Made by a program: the position numbers and the translations under genes. Positions 40,801-56,100 of a DNA stretch of 64,000 bases are shown here, in pieces. The notes beneath the pieces are model-generated. The model was not told the DNA's origin, did no database searches, and was given only the letters and a program-made list of their open reading frames with translations. Numbering within the stretch: position 1 is the stretch's first letter; every line of letters starts with the position of its first letter. Location of the stretch: the NCBI RefSeq assembly GCF_037176765.1, contig NC_090024.1, positions 168,953,278-169,017,277 of the forward strand, in the 5' to 3' direction. This stretch comes from Anolis sagrei. Its lineage: Eukaryota > Chordata > Lepidosauria > Squamata > Anolidae.

Positions 40801-42022
40801 GATCACTTTCAAAGTGATGGTACTCACCTTTAAGGCCTTGCATGGTCTGGGGCCAATGTATCTAAGGGATCGTCTCACCCCCTACCAACCCCAGAGATCC
40901 CTCCGCTCTGAGGACCAAGATCTATTGGAAGTCCCTAGTGTCAAGACCTTGCGTCTAACGGCAACCAGGCGCAGAGCCTTCACAGCAGTGGCGCCATCAG
41001 TCTGGAATGCTCTGCCACCTGAAGTTCGTGCCCTGCGAGACTTACCAGCTTTCCGCAGGGCATGTAAGACATACCTGTTCCGACAGGCTTTTAATGTTTG
41101 ATACTGTTGTTTTTAAATTGTTTTAAATTGCTTTTAAACTTTGTTAGATTTTAGCTATTCTTGTAAGCCGTTCCGAGCCCCACGGGAGTGGCGGCATATA
41201 AGTTTAAATAATAAATAAATAAATAAATAATTACCATCTCATCTTCCTTCTCCTGCAAAAGAGAATATTTACTATATTTGTATACTGCCTTTCTCAGTCC
41301 ATGAGTGACTCAAGGCGGTTTACAGAGGCAAGATTCAATGCCTAACAACATAAAACATTTAAAAACATTTAACATTAACATATAATATATAATCATAGTA
41401 AAAATCAATAAAACATAAAACATTTCCGCCTCCTAGTTAAAAACAAATTCCAGTCTCATCATCCAATCGTTCCATATTCCTATGTCTGTTATACTGCCTT
41501 AAATTACGCTATCTTATATTGAAATATTTCTTCTGAAGTTTTTCTGAAAGTTGTAAATGAATGACAGGTTTTTTCCAGTTAAGACATCCTAACTCCACAG
41601 AGGTTGGTTTTTCTTATTTAACTGATAAATGGTTTTCCTTCTTAAGTAAGGAATCATTGTAAACACTTCCTTAATTTAAAAGAGTCATTATCTCTGGTAA
41701 TGTAAACATATTGTTTTCCACCAATATGTTTACATTACTGTATCTGTTCACTGTATCTGATCATGCCAGCAGCTTTTAATTACAGTCCATCAATTCAGTA
41801 GTTTTCCAGACCTCAATCTTAGGATGGCATCTCTAGCCTCTGTAAGTCCCAATACAATTTCATTAAATTTCATTCAATCCATACATTATATATTTCTTCA
41901 TTTTATTGTGTATTTTATATTGTATTTAATAATCTGGTGCTCATGTATTTATTTATTTGACTTGCCTTGTATGTGAAAGACCTATGGTCTAAGCATCGAA
42001 TAAACTACTACTACTACTACTG

Positions 42023-42063
<41 letters not shown>

Positions 42064-45000
42064 TTCATCACACATTGGTTCTATAAGAAAAAGTGGGAGA
42101 AACTGGAGGTATTAATCTGAAAAAAGGAAGTGAAGAGCTTAAATACCTGAAAGGTAGGGGAAGAGAAGTAGAGCAGTGGTTCTCAACCTTCCTAATATCT
42201 GACATCCCCTCATGACCCCCCAGGGGTCCCAACCCCCAGTTTGAAAAACGATGAAGTTGAGGGAGGAAGAGGAGGAGGAGGAGGAGGAGGTGCAGGTGGA
42301 GGTGATGGTGGTAGAGAGGACAGGGGAAGGGAACATTTGTTTTGTGTTGTCCCAGAAGTGAGGATTAAATCTAATGGATGTAATTAACAGGGGATAAGGT
42401 TTCAGGTAAAATGAGGGGGGGAAATTCAATGATAAGAATAGTTCATTGATGGAATGAATGCTTACAGGAAAGACTGGTTTCTCTATCCTTCAGGCAAATC
42501 TGAGCAATCATACTTTGAGAACATTCAAGAATTTCTGCAAAGTGGTAGCTTAGCTAAACATAAATGACCTCCAAGATTCTTTTGATGTCCTTGATTCTAC
42601 AAACTCCTTGAAGGCTGCTTTTGTCATAATTGAATCCTCTGGTGTTCACTGACCACTAAATGGCAATGTAATCCACACAGAAGAATGGTGGGTCGTACAT
42701 GATTTTGGTCATTCATGAGGGAATCAACACCTCCTCCCTCTGGAATGACCATAACATCTTTCTTCAACAGGAAGTCCATCAATATTTATCATCTCTATTA
42801 CATTCTGTCCCATTCTCCTTGCAGCTTGCAGACATATATGGCAATATCTTCAGTTTGCAGTTGGGAAATCTTCAAATTGTATTTCTAAATGGACTGGAAC
42901 TGATGAAGGAAGCTCTTATCCATCAGGGTGAAAACTTTCTAGATCGACCAAAATTCCCTATTTTGTATGACCTTTCTAAGGCAATGGGTGAGTGTTTTTT
43001 TCCTAAAGTATTTCTCTTTCATTTCTTTAATTTTCAAAAAGGATCTTTCCTAATGGGGGAACAATCTTTAAATTAATTCATCAGATTAAATGCCTAAGGG
43101 CAGTGTTTGATCATAGTTTGTATTACCTGTATCCATAAATCAAATCCATCCATCGTGCCCTTGGTCAGCCCCTCTTTCTTTTTCCTTCCATTTTCCCCAG
43201 CATCATTGTCTTCTCTAAGCTTTCCTTTCTTCTCATGATGTGGCCAAAGTACTTCGTCTTGGCCTCTACTATCCTTCCCTCCAATGGGCAGTCAGGCTTT
43301 TTTCCTGTAGTATAGACTGGTTGGATCTTTTGGCAGTCCAAGGCACTCTCAGAACTTTCCTCCAACACCACAGTTCAAAAGCATCTATCTTCCTTCCCTC
43401 AACCTTCCCTATCATCCAGCTCTCACATCCGTAGGTGACTATGGGGAATACAATTGCTTTAACTATGCGGATCTTTGTTGCCAGTGTGATGTCTCTATTC
43501 TTCAATATTTTATCGAGATTGGTCATTTCTCTCATCCCAAGAAGTAAGCGTCTTATGATTTCCTGGCTGCAGTCTGCGTCTGCAGTAATCTTTGCACATA
43601 GCAAAACAAAGTCTGTCATTGCCTCCATGTTTTCTCCCTCTATTTCCCAGTTATCAATCATTCTTGTTGCCAAAATCTTGGGTTTTTTTTATGTTTAGCT
43701 GCAACCCAGCTTTTGTGCTTTCTTCTTTCACCTTGATTAGAAGGCTCCTCAGCTCCTCTTCTCTTTCAGCTATAAAAGTGGTACCATCTGCATATCTAAG
43801 GTTGTTAATGTTTCTTCCAGCAATTTTCACCCCCACCCTTGCATTCATTAAGCACATCACATGATGTGTATACAAGTTGAATAGGTTAGGTGAGAGTATA
43901 CAACCCTGCTGTATGCTTTTCCCAATCTTGAGCCAGTCTGTTGTTTCATGGTCAGTTCTTACTGTTGCTACTTGGTCATTATACAGATTCCTCAGGAGAG
44001 AGACAAGGTGATTTGGTATCCCCATACCACCAAGAACTTGCCACAATTTATTATGATCCACACAGTCAAATGCTTTAGAATAGTCAATAAAACAGAAATA
44101 GATGTTTCTTCTGAAACTCCCTGCCTTTCTCCATTATCCAGCAGATATTGGCAATTTGGTCTCTCGTTCCTCTGCCTTTTCTAAACCCAGCTTGTACATC
44201 TGGCAACTCTCGCTCCATGTCTTGCTGGAGTCTTCCTTGCAGGATCTTGAGTATTACCTTACTGGCATGAGAAATAAGGGCCACTGTACGGAAGTTTGAG
44301 CAGTCTTTAGCATTTCCCTTTTTTGGTATGGGGATATAAGTTGATTTTTTCCAGTCTGATGGCCATTCATTCTTGTGTTTTCCATATTTGCTGGCATATG
44401 GCATGCATCACCTTGATAGCATCATCTTTCAAGATTTTAAACAGTTCAGCTGGAATCCCATCGTCTCCTGCTGCCTTGTTGTTAGCAATCCTTCTTAAGG
44501 TCCATTTAACCTCACTCCTCAAGATGTCTGGTTCTAATTCACTTACCACACCGTCAAAATTATCCTCAATATTATTATCCTTCCTATACAGATCTTCTGT
44601 ATAGTCTCGCCACCTTCTCTTGATCTCTTCAGCTTCTGTTATGTCCCTGCCATCTTTGTTTCTTATCATGCCAATTTTTGCCTGAAATTTACCTCCAATG
44701 TTTCTAATTTTCTGGAAGAAGTCTCTTGTTCTTCCTATTCTGTTGTCTTCTTCCACTTCCATGCATTGCTTGTTTAAAAATAGTTCCTTGTCTCTTCTGG
44801 CTAACCTCTGGAATTGCGCATTTAATTAGGCATATCTCCTTCTATCACTGTTTCCTTTGCTTTCCTCATTTCTTGGGCTACTTCCAGTTTCTCAGCAGAC
44901 CACCATTTTGCCTTCTTGGTTTTCATTTTCTTTGGGACATACTTTGTTGCTACCGCTTGAACAATGTCGTGGACTCCTGTCCATGGTTCTTCTGGGACTC

Positions 45001-48000
45001 TGTTTACTAAATCTAGTCCTTTAAATCTGTTCTTCACTTCCATGGCATATTTGCTAGGAATGTTAGTGAGATCGTATCTAACTGATCTGTGTATTTTCCT
45101 TGATCTCTTTAGTTTTATTCTAAATTGAGCAATATTATTATTGAACAAAACTAAAACAATTTAGTATACAGTGCCAGTATTCCGAGAGTAGACAGTAGTT
45201 ACTATGTTACAGGCCTTGAAGAAATTTAATCTACAACTCCTCACCCAGTGCATAAACAATTAAAGTATTTTTATATTTCTAAGTAAGAACCTATGATTTA
45301 TGTCAGTGCCCAGGTTCCCTCTTAGAATACATAAAAAACTATAACTTTTATGTATTCAGATGATACTTAAAGAAAGAAAGCCAAAAGCACAAAGAATGAT
45401 CTCAGGTTATCATGCAAGTAAGTATATAAGAGACATCAGAGAATGGGTGGTAGGGTGTTTGTGAAAGGCTGCACTAGATTCAGCTGTGTCAAACAAAACT
45501 GCAGGATACAGATATTTGACTGGACTACAGAGGCACTGAATGGGTTTCCAAGGAGAATAAAAAAGCTAAATTAGAATAATGTAACGAAGCATTTGAGGTA
45601 TTCCCCCAATGCTTGGTAAAGAAGGAAATGATGAGCCCTGCCTGAGGAAGGTTCCTGAAAAGTTCTGAAATACATAAAAACTCCAACCATCACCCAAGTC
45701 AAAAAAGAAGCACCATTAAAGCCTTGGCAGACCGTGCAAAAAGAATCTGCGAACCCCACCTCCTCCAAGATGAACTGAACCACCTCAACTGGGCTCTCCA
45801 GGCCAATGGATACTCCACCTCAGACATCAGAAGAGCTGCAAGACCAAGAACAAGCCACGAGAGTAAAGACGAAGATCCACCCAGAGGAAAAGTGTTCCTG
45901 CCATACATCAAGGGAACCACTGACCGCATAGGGAAGCTGATGAGGAAACACAACATACAAACAATCTACAAACCCACCAAGAAAATCCAACAAATGCTGC
46001 GTTCAGCAAAGGACATAAGGGATCCTCTCACCTCTGCAGGAGTCTACCGTATACCATGCAGCTGTGGACAAGTCTACATAGGGACCACCAAACGCAGCGC
46101 CCAGACACGCATCAAGGAACATGAAAGGCACTGCAGACTCCTTCAACCAGAGAAGTCAGCCATAGCAGAGCACCTGATGAACCAGCCTGGACACAGCATA
46201 CTGTTTGAGAACACAGAAATGCTGGACCACACCAACAACCACCATGTCAGACTACACAGAGAAGCCATTGAAATCCACAAGCATGTGGACAATTTCAACA
46301 GAAAGGAAGAGACCATGAAAATGAACAAAATCTGGCTACCAGTATTAAAAAAACTCTAAAATTATAACAGCTAAACAACAGAGAGGAAAAAAACCAGGCA
46401 CAGATTAACACCTCCCAGCAACAGATTTTCCCAGGCGCAGGCAGGCCTTCAAATGCTAATGAAGGTGATCAGCTAACATTCACACCTAACTGCAGCAGGG
46501 AAGAGCTCCTTGCCCCACCCCAGCCATTCCACAGATATATATAAACCCATTGTCCTAATTCCAACAGACCTCTACCTCTGAGGATGCTTGCCATAGATGC
46601 AGGCGAAACGTCAGGAGAAATGCCTCTAGAACATGGCTCTATAGCCCGAAAAAACCCACAAGAACCTAGTGATTCCAGCCATGAAAGCCTTCGACAATAC
46701 AGTTCTGAAATGGTTCTGAAATGCTACCCTAAAATGTTAATTCTAATAAGGAGAAGAAAAAGGCCCCATCTACACTGCCATATAATCCAGTTTCATAATG
46801 TAGATTAACTGCACTGAACTCATATAATGCCTGGTTGTAAGCTGCCTTGAATCATCTTCGGGTTCAAGAAAGGCGGGATAGAAATATCGAAAATAAATAC
46901 ATAAATAATATAATCCATCTCAATGTAGTTCAATCTGCATTATATAAGTCTACACTGACCATTATAATGCAGTTCAAACTGGCCCATATGACAGTGTAGA
47001 TGGAGCCATAAATACTTAATGCAGTTAAGATCCATGCATGTCCTGATGACTATATGACCTAATACAATGCTTTATGGAGGTTAATGGAGCTGAAATGCAA
47101 GGTCTTTAGTCTTCTCTGCCATTTAGTGCTTAATTCAGTGGTCATTCAAGGATATTTCTGTGGCTGTTACAGGTCTTGGGGGTAAGCTTTTACGCTTGTC
47201 TGTTGCAGTGCAGACATGTAGTGGTATAAAGAATCCTTCTTATTCAAGTATATAAGATGTACAATTAACTATGCAGGACTTCTGGTGAACATTTCTTTGG
47301 TTATTTTTGAAATTTACCTGAAATTATTTGCGTGCTTAGTGATGTGATGTTAACTTTTCTCATCAAGGGTTGATCATGTCTAATGGACTCCCCTGGAAAC
47401 AACACAGACGATTTGCCTTGTCAACACTAAGAAACTTTGGTTTGGGCAAAAGGAGCTTAGAAGAACGAATACAGGAAGAGAGCAGGTTCCTCACAGGTGC
47501 TATTGAAAATGAGAAAGGTAACAATACATTAGCTATGCTCAAAAATTGTATGATATTTCATTGCAGAGATGTAGCTTTTCCTGAGCTGCAAGGATATTAC
47601 AGAAAGTCAGTAGAAAGTTGCACTCTGGCACATATGATATAAGGTGCATATACCTTTAGCGAATTCAAAATTAATATGGAACACACACACACACCATTTA
47701 ATGTTATTTGAGAATCTTGTTTTGGGGTGGTGGATACTAAAAAGTTGTACCTCTGCCCATGTAGTTTTAATTTATAGGTGCTGCTGGAAAAGTCCATTCA
47801 TATGTGTAGATCAGTGGTTCTCAACTTTATTTTGACCAGGGACCCCTTTGACCAGGGACCACTCTCCAACATTAGTAACAAAGGGTTATGGATCAGTTTT
47901 TGGTCAAGTTTAGATTTGGGTTGCGGTGCTGATTCAGAAAATTGCATTGGACAGCTCAAGTTTCAGATACAGAACATATGCCATGGTCAGCGGCAGAGAA

Positions 48001-50088
48001 GGAAAGGCAGGCAGTGCAAAAGGAGCAGAAATAAAATAAAATAAAATAAAATAAATAAAGAGGAAGGAGGCTTGCTGACCAAATTTTTATCCCAACAACC
48101 CACTGGCGGTCCATGGCACATGGGTAAAAACCACTGGTGTAGATAATATCTCTCATTAAAACCATCTGATGCTTTGCCACAATCCCTGTACAAATTCTAA
48201 CAGACTTTCTATTGCTGTTGTGTTCCTTCTTGTCATTTCTGACTTACAGCCACCCTAAGGTAAATCTATTGCTAACTTTTCTTGGCCTTTGACATCCTCT
48301 AAGGAAAATAAAATGTGACTTGCCCAACATCATTCAGTAGTTTCCATGGCTGAGCAGAGATTTGAACCCTGTCTCTGAGTCCAGTATTCAAATTACTATA
48401 CCCCAATGCTCCTCAATATAGATAGATACTTGCTTGAGAATAAAGTTCTGGATAATGTCCTGCCCACTGGTTCTCAAGTTTAAATAATTAGAGACCACAT
48501 CACATGGAAGTCTTTAAACCAGGGGACAGTGGGGAAAGCTATTGGGCAGCAGGGGAAACTGTAGTTAAGTGCCCTGCATCACCCACTTTCCCATCATACA
48601 AGAGAAAATGTTACTGCCTGGGTTCCCCTCATGCTTTCCCCCACTTAGTCAATAAGAACATGGGTAACTCCCTGTGTTCTCAGGGCTGCATCCTACTACG
48701 CTTCCAGGATGGAGTCCTGTTGCAAGCAGCCTTGTGCCATCAGCTCCACCTCCCATGTGATGAGGTCATTATCTACTATCTTCAAAAGTCTGAAATTTAA
48801 ATTATGTATTAATAGTAGTTCATGAGAGTATGTGCTGTATGTTGTTTTAAAGATTATTTAGTAATTTTAACATTATTTTTACATAATATTTTTATTTAAT
48901 TCTTTCTCAACTTTTCTAAAATACAATTTTAATTTATGGTAATCTTATTTTAAATTACTAGAAGTCATCTTTATTTCCATTTCAGGTCATAGACAGAGTA
49001 CACATGGAATAAAAATAAAATAAAAGGTTAAGGAAAAGCAATAGTGTAGAATGGCAGGGTTGCAAGAATAGGCAGTAGTAGGATCGTGAGACACAGATTC
49101 ATAAATCAACACTAATGAAGGGAGGTGTTTTATCAAGGCTGCTCAATGTGGTATATATCCACTATGAATGAAAATGAGACTGAAATAAAATAGCAGGTTC
49201 GTGTAATAAAGGCCTTTATTGTATATACTCGGGGGGAAATCTAGATATTTTATTCAAAAAATCAGAGTCACTTGATCTGCAAGTTAGTGTATGCACTGTA
49301 CCTTAGCTCTTGCCAAAAGGAATCCTCTTATAGCTTAGCCTTGGGAGAACCTAAAAGAAGTACATTGCCACTGAGCTGTTTCTGGCCATTTTCAATACTT
49401 GGGGGAAAATAAACCAGTGGCTGCTGGTTCCTGATGTGGTGATGGCTCTTTCTCCTCTTCACAAAATATCTCTAAGCTCCTCTATGTGACATAGTGAAAT
49501 CCATCATTCTGGACCAAAAACCATCCTCACTTACATACGAGGTTAACTTATGTATGGACGTTGTTTTTGTAGAAATCGATCAACACTGGTACACCCCACT
49601 GCTAGTTTAAATGCATTTGCTCATGCTTTTTTCATTATAAAATTCCTCATCTTTTCTGATGTATTTTGTAGCATAAAAAAAGGGTAATCTTTCTCATTCG
49701 TCCTCTGCCAACATTGTTTTTTCTCTCCAGGGCAGCCATTTGACCCCCACCATGAAATTGACAATGCTGTTTCAAATATCATTTGTTCTATCACTTTTGG
49801 AAACCGCTTTGATTACCATGACAGTCAGTTCCAGAAATTGTTGCATTTGGTTTATGAAGCAGGAGCCATCCATCAAAGTATTTGGGCTCAGGTAAGGCCT
49901 GTTTGTGATCTTATGTCCTTTGTTTAATCTCTTTTTTGTCTGTTTAATATGTATTTCATAGAGATACATTTTGGTATGTAACTTTTCTGGAGGTACATTT
50001 TAGTGTGTGTATTTGTAGTGGTTTTGCTATGTTTGTGTATTTTAATTGTTTTGAAACCCACTTTGAGCTATGAGGAGAGGCAGGTAAA

Positions 50089-50123
<35 letters not shown>

Positions 50124-53100
50124 AAGGTATATTTTATATTTATTTTAGATTTATTTGTTTAATTTACTTCCAATGAATTAACTAGGACCCCAACCTATTA
50201 TATTGCACTCATCCCCATTATTAATAGTGTTAAAATTATTTTTCATTTGTAGTCACTAGAGGAGGGTGAGGCATTGGAGTTTCTTGGCCCTCGCCTCCCT
50301 CCACCCTCAGGCCAGGCTTCTACTGGCATCAGGATAGGGCCTCGCCTCTCCTGATGCCAAGAGAAGGGCAAGGCAAGTGAGGGACGAGTGGATTTTGAGC
50401 CACCTCACCCACCACATGCTTTTTCTCTAGGGCCGGGCTCCTCCCAACAGGGCCACTCACCCCATCCTTATACCAGGAGGGGAACCCAAGGAAAGCATGC
50501 AGCAGGCTGAGAGCATGCCGCATACCAGGACTGGAAAGGCACCTCTGAACCAATCTCACACTCTAGAGTTCAGTATAAAAGCAAAGCAGTTTATTAAAAG
50601 ATAAATGAAACCTCACCAAAAATAATGTAAGAATTTAAAAGTCATACAAAATATAGTCCATGTAAAAAGGTGACAATCCAGAAGACCAAGGTACAGACAA
50701 AACCTTTCAAACTGGAGTCTTGGCAAGCATAATAATCCTGAGGATCAAAGGTACATGACAGGCATAGCAAAGATCCAAAAAACTATATGAGTCCATGAAA
50801 CCACTTGAATCTAAGAGCAATACAAGAAGCCATAAAAAACACTTGATATTCAAAACATGAGTCCAGGAAAAACCACATAGGAAAATCCAAGACTTGGGTC
50901 CATGAATCTTGAAACAAGAGAGAGGAATGTAGGCTTCTTCCCTTTACCTAGACATTGATTCCTTTGAATATTCACTTCAAAACAACCCTCCTTTATACTT
51001 AAGAAATTATGTCTTTTTCCTTGAGAACTCTGAGGAGGGCCCCTCTTAGATAACAGTCTCTGAGAACGGCGCCTTTCTTCGGCCACCTGTTTCAGCTGAC
51101 AAATTTCTTTCCTTCTATCTAACTCAGGGGAGTCAGATGGATCTACATCTCCAATTAACACATTCTGATCAAATTCCGACCTGGGTTCTCTTGGGAAAGC
51201 TAGCCCAGGCCTGTCAGCCTCTGAATCTGTCTCTAACTGAACATCTCCTGTTGACCTAACAATCCCAGAACCCTCAGTCCCATCAGGGGCAACACCAGAT
51301 TCCTGCCCAGAATCCCCATTCTCAGGCTCCTGTGGGTCTGCAGAAGCTTGTTCACTGTTCTCTGATATCTCAGGCAATGAAACAATAACATTCTGGACCA
51401 CAACAGAGCGCTCCAGAGGGCTCCCAACCATACCTACCTCCCTTGTCCTTTTGGCATAAGGGCATGGCAAACAATGGATGGGGAAAATTTGGAGGACTGG
51501 GCATAAGCATCCAGAGGACTGTGTCCAGCCCATGGGCCTTAGTTTGCTTACACTTTTCTAGGTTCAGGGTTCTATGTTCTTGGTTTATTTTATTTATCAT
51601 ATCAGAAGCCAACCAATATATTTGAAAAAACACAAAGTTTAAAACTCGGCATTCTATTAAATGTCCTTTGACCAGTAGCTGGCCACTTGGAGTGCCTCTG
51701 GTGTTCCTATAAGAAGGTCCTCCTTTGTGCATATGGCAGGGCCCAGGCTGCATTGTAATAGGTGGTCTGTGATTTGCTCTTCTCCACACTTGCAAGTTGT
51801 AGACTCCAGTTTATAGCCCCATTTCTTAAGGTTAACTCTGCATCTCGTGGTGCCATAGCGCAGTCTGTTCAGTGCCTTACAAGTTATCCAGTCTTCTGTG
51901 TGCCCAGGAGGGAGTATTTTATTAGGTACCAGCCATGGATTGAGGTGCTGGGTTTTAGCCTGCCACTTTTGGACACTTGCTTGCTGAGGTATTCTTGCAA
52001 GTATCTCTGCAGATCTTAGAAAATTATTTCTTGATTTAAGGCACTGGTGTGCTGGCTGATATCCAAACAGAGAATGGGCCAGTGATGTCACTGCCTTGGT
52101 CCTTTCTTGGTGTTTATTCCACATTTTTGAGGTTAGCTTTAAGAACATCTTTAAATCTCTTTTGCTGTCCACCAACATTCCTTTTTCCATTCTTGAGCTG
52201 CTTTGAGGGACAGTGATCAGACATTTGGACAACATGGCCAGTCCAGCTAAGTTGATGGTGGAGAATAATTACTTCAATGCTGGTTTACTACTTCCAGAAT
52301 GCTGACATTTTTTTCCTGTCTTCCCGAAAGATTTGCAAAACTTTCAAAGGCAATGCTGACGGAATTGTTCCAGAAATCGAGAGTGATGTTTAGAGATGGT
52401 CCATACTTCAAAAGCATACAACAGAATCGGGAGAACATTAGTTGTTTAAACAAGCATCTTTATGTCCTAACAAATGTGCCAATCGTTGAACACTCTTCTT
52501 CATTTGCAAAAATGCTGCACTCACAGAGCTCAGACAGTGTTGTATTTCAGCATCAATGTCATTTTTTGTGGAAAGGTGGCTACCTAGGAAGCAGAAATGG
52601 TCAACGTTTTCTAGCATTACACCATTAAGTTTTATTTCTGGACTCCCACATGCAACCACTGGAAATGGTTCTGCTTCATCAGATGGGACCCATGGGAGTC
52701 CGACTTTGAAGTGTGTAGAAACAGAAGAGGAAAAGAGTCTGATATTGTTTCTTTCTGCTGACTACTAATTCCATTGCAACAGACTATGCAACTTTGAGGG
52801 AATACTCTCCAAAGGTTTCCTTATTTTCTCTCCTGCCCATCATCTAATTTTTGTTTTTGTCTTCCAGCTGTACAATATTTTTCCAGCTCTCATGAAGCAA
52901 TTGCCAGGACCCCATCAAACTATTTTCAAAAACCGGGAACAATTGAAATGCTTTGTGAGAAAAATAATCAAAAAGCACCAAGAAAACTGGAATCCACTTG
53001 AAACAAGAGATTTCATTGATGCTTACTTAAATGAAATGGCCAAGGTAATTAAATTAGTGGATGGGACAAAATCCACTTCTTAATTTTTAGTGAAGGTAGA

Positions 53101-56100
53101 CAGGCACACAAACTAAGACACTTCAAATATCAATGCTATTTTAATGCCTTCCAAGTTAAGTCTTTGAAATCACATAGTATCAGGGTATAGGAGATATGAA
53201 AAGATTTGTACAGCACATGCATAAGACACATATTATCTAGAGAGCTGCATGGTTTATGTGGTGCCAATTGTCCACCACTAATACATCATCATTCAGCTAT
53301 TATGTTTCAAACAATTTGAGAACACAGCTAGTAAACTTTGGCCTGCATAAGAATTTCCATCATCTCTTAGCATTTGCCATGCTGCCAGAGGCTTCTGGGA
53401 ATGGAAGTCCAAAAAAGCTGGGTGTTTATGTAATCTTCACTCCCATGTGTTTTAAAATACCTTCTCTGGGCCTTGACGTCCCTGTGTTTATTCTTATTTC
53501 AGTCTTCCATAATTACCAAATTTGATTTGATCCTAAGCTTTCTTTAGGAAGAGAGAAATTACAGAGATTGGAAAACCCATGTGACAAATTGACAGATACC
53601 ACTGAAAGTGAAATAATGATTTCACTTAAAATTCAGATATTTAGATATTCCTTCTTACTTTCCTTTTAAGGAAGATGTTTCTTCCAGTTTCCATGAGGAA
53701 AATCTCCTACAGTCAGCAATAGATTTGTTTAATGCTGGAACAGAAACAACATCTACAACCTTGCGCTGGGCTTTGCTGTACATGGCTATTTATCCAGATA
53801 TTCAGGGTAAGATGGAATTTTTTTTGTTCCAATCTACATCTTACTTTGTAAAAAGAGCTAATAGCCCTCAGTTTCCAGGCTGTTGTGATAAATGAATGCC
53901 ACTTTAAAGAGCTTTCTTATAGTGACTCAGGAGGAACAGGATAATCTGAAAGTGAGATAAGTGAATTTAGCTTCATGATTAATCTTGGGTTATTTCTCAA
54001 GCAATATAAAGAATGTCTTAAGCATTTCGCTGCAACATTTTGTTGTTCTTGCTTTTCACCCCTCTACACAGAGAAGGGGAAGGTTCTTATCTTGACAAGA
54101 GCTAAAGCACAGTACTCACATTGACATGTGGATAAGTCAGGGCAGATTTTGAGAGGTTGATTTTTGACTACATTTTCTAGACTTATACATGAGTATATAG
54201 GGTGCCTGTTTTACTAACACCAATAAAATATGCATGGTGTAGCTCCAACACTCTTGACACAATGCTTGCCACAATGTTCACATTGACTTTCTTGTACTGA
54301 CAGTAAATATCTCTTTTTAGAAAGAGTTCAGTCAGAAATAGACTCTGTGATTGGCCAGTCTCGCCCCCCAGTTATGGCTGACAAGGACAACCTGCCTTAC
54401 ACAAATGCAGTTATTCATGAAATTCAAAGAATAAGTAACATCCTGCCTTTCAGTGTTCCTCGACTGGCAACTAATAACACAGAGATAGCTGGGTTTCATG
54501 TGCCCAAGGTAAGGAGATATATCTGCCATATCTTTGTTTCCCTTCTCATTTGCCTTTTCCAGAAATGAAGCCTAGTTTTAATACTTAATTACATCACACA
54601 ACTTGTCAGTGATGGGGATAGTTCCATTGTGTTGGTTAAGTCTTATGTGAACACATGGGATTATGGCTCAAACTAAGTGTCCTAGGACACTTAGAGCTAG
54701 CTTGGGGGCTGAAGCCCCACTGCAGCCATCAGACAGAGCTGTCTGGATCTCCTCCCCAATATCCCCAACTGGGATAAAAGTGTCAAAAGAAGAGGCATCC
54801 CATGTTGCACTGGCTCTATTAGAGCCAACACAGGCCATCCCTTAGGGAGTGACGCTTTCCCCATATGATGGAGAAAGAGTTGCAAGAGGGAGCTGCACAC
54901 AGGGTGACATATTTTCCCTATGGCTCCCTCTTTCCTTCCCAGGTCACTTTGCCTGGCCATTATGATAAGGTCATTAGTGTGGGGTAAGCGGTTTTCTTCC
55001 CCTGGAATGATTTATAAACTACATAGTCAGTGCAATGGAATGTGCAGCTTTTCAAGGTGTGTTCCTGTACGCATGGCCTCCTAACCTGTCTACTGTCTTG
55101 ATTTATATCCTGTATTGCTCCACTGAGATGAATGTGATAAGAGCTTGATGTCATAAGGGTATGGCTCTGTCAAGTCGCAATTTAGGCCTTTCTGGTTAGG
55201 CCCAAAAATGCAGGGTTTGTCAGGTTTTTACCTGAGGCATCCAAATGACATCTCAAGTAAAAGAGTTAATTTGGGACAAAGCAGGTAACCCCTGCTTTAT
55301 TATTAGATGCCCTATTAGATCCGGGCCTTTGTAAAAGGCTCAGGTCTAATGGGGTATTGAGTCTGTGGGGACTCACCCACAGGTAGTTTTGAGATTATCC
55401 GGAGGTGAGTCCCCACAGCCATCTCTAACCTTTTGGGCTTCTGGAGCTGAAAGGAGTGAGGTAGCAACCACCCTCCCCCCCCCCCAAAAAAGCTCTTAAA
55501 ATCTAAAACAACTTACCTGGCTGCCATTACACTATTGGTGGAGTCCTCCCAGAGCATAGAAATGACATGCCAGATGGCGGGGGGGGGGGGGATTGGTCTT
55601 TGCCTCTCACCCCACCCCCAATTCCCCATCTCTTGGCATGTTATTTCTATGCACCAGAAGGACTCCAGCAATACCTTAATAGCAGCTGGGTAAGTTTTTT
55701 CTTACTTTAAAGGGCTTGTTTTTAGAGGCTTTGGGTTGGTCCCATGCCATCCTTGTAGGTACTGGGATGGCATGGGGACATCCCCATCAAGAAATCCCAG
55801 GTTTTTGGAGGTGGGGATGGGGACTCAAATCTGTGTTAAAGTGGGCTGTAAAAACCCGCTTTGGCACAGATCTGAGTGTTGTCTGAAAGCACCCTCTGAC
55901 TCCCTTACCACTCCACTGGCTGATAAATCAAAATTATCATAATCATAATAATGTTTATATATACCCCACTTTATCTCTCCTGAAGGAGACTCAAAGTGAT
56001 TTACAATTAAAAAGTATGACCACATAATTTCAAATATACAAATATGCAAACATTACAACAGAATTAAACATAACAGTATTGAAATTCACAGTTTAAATCC

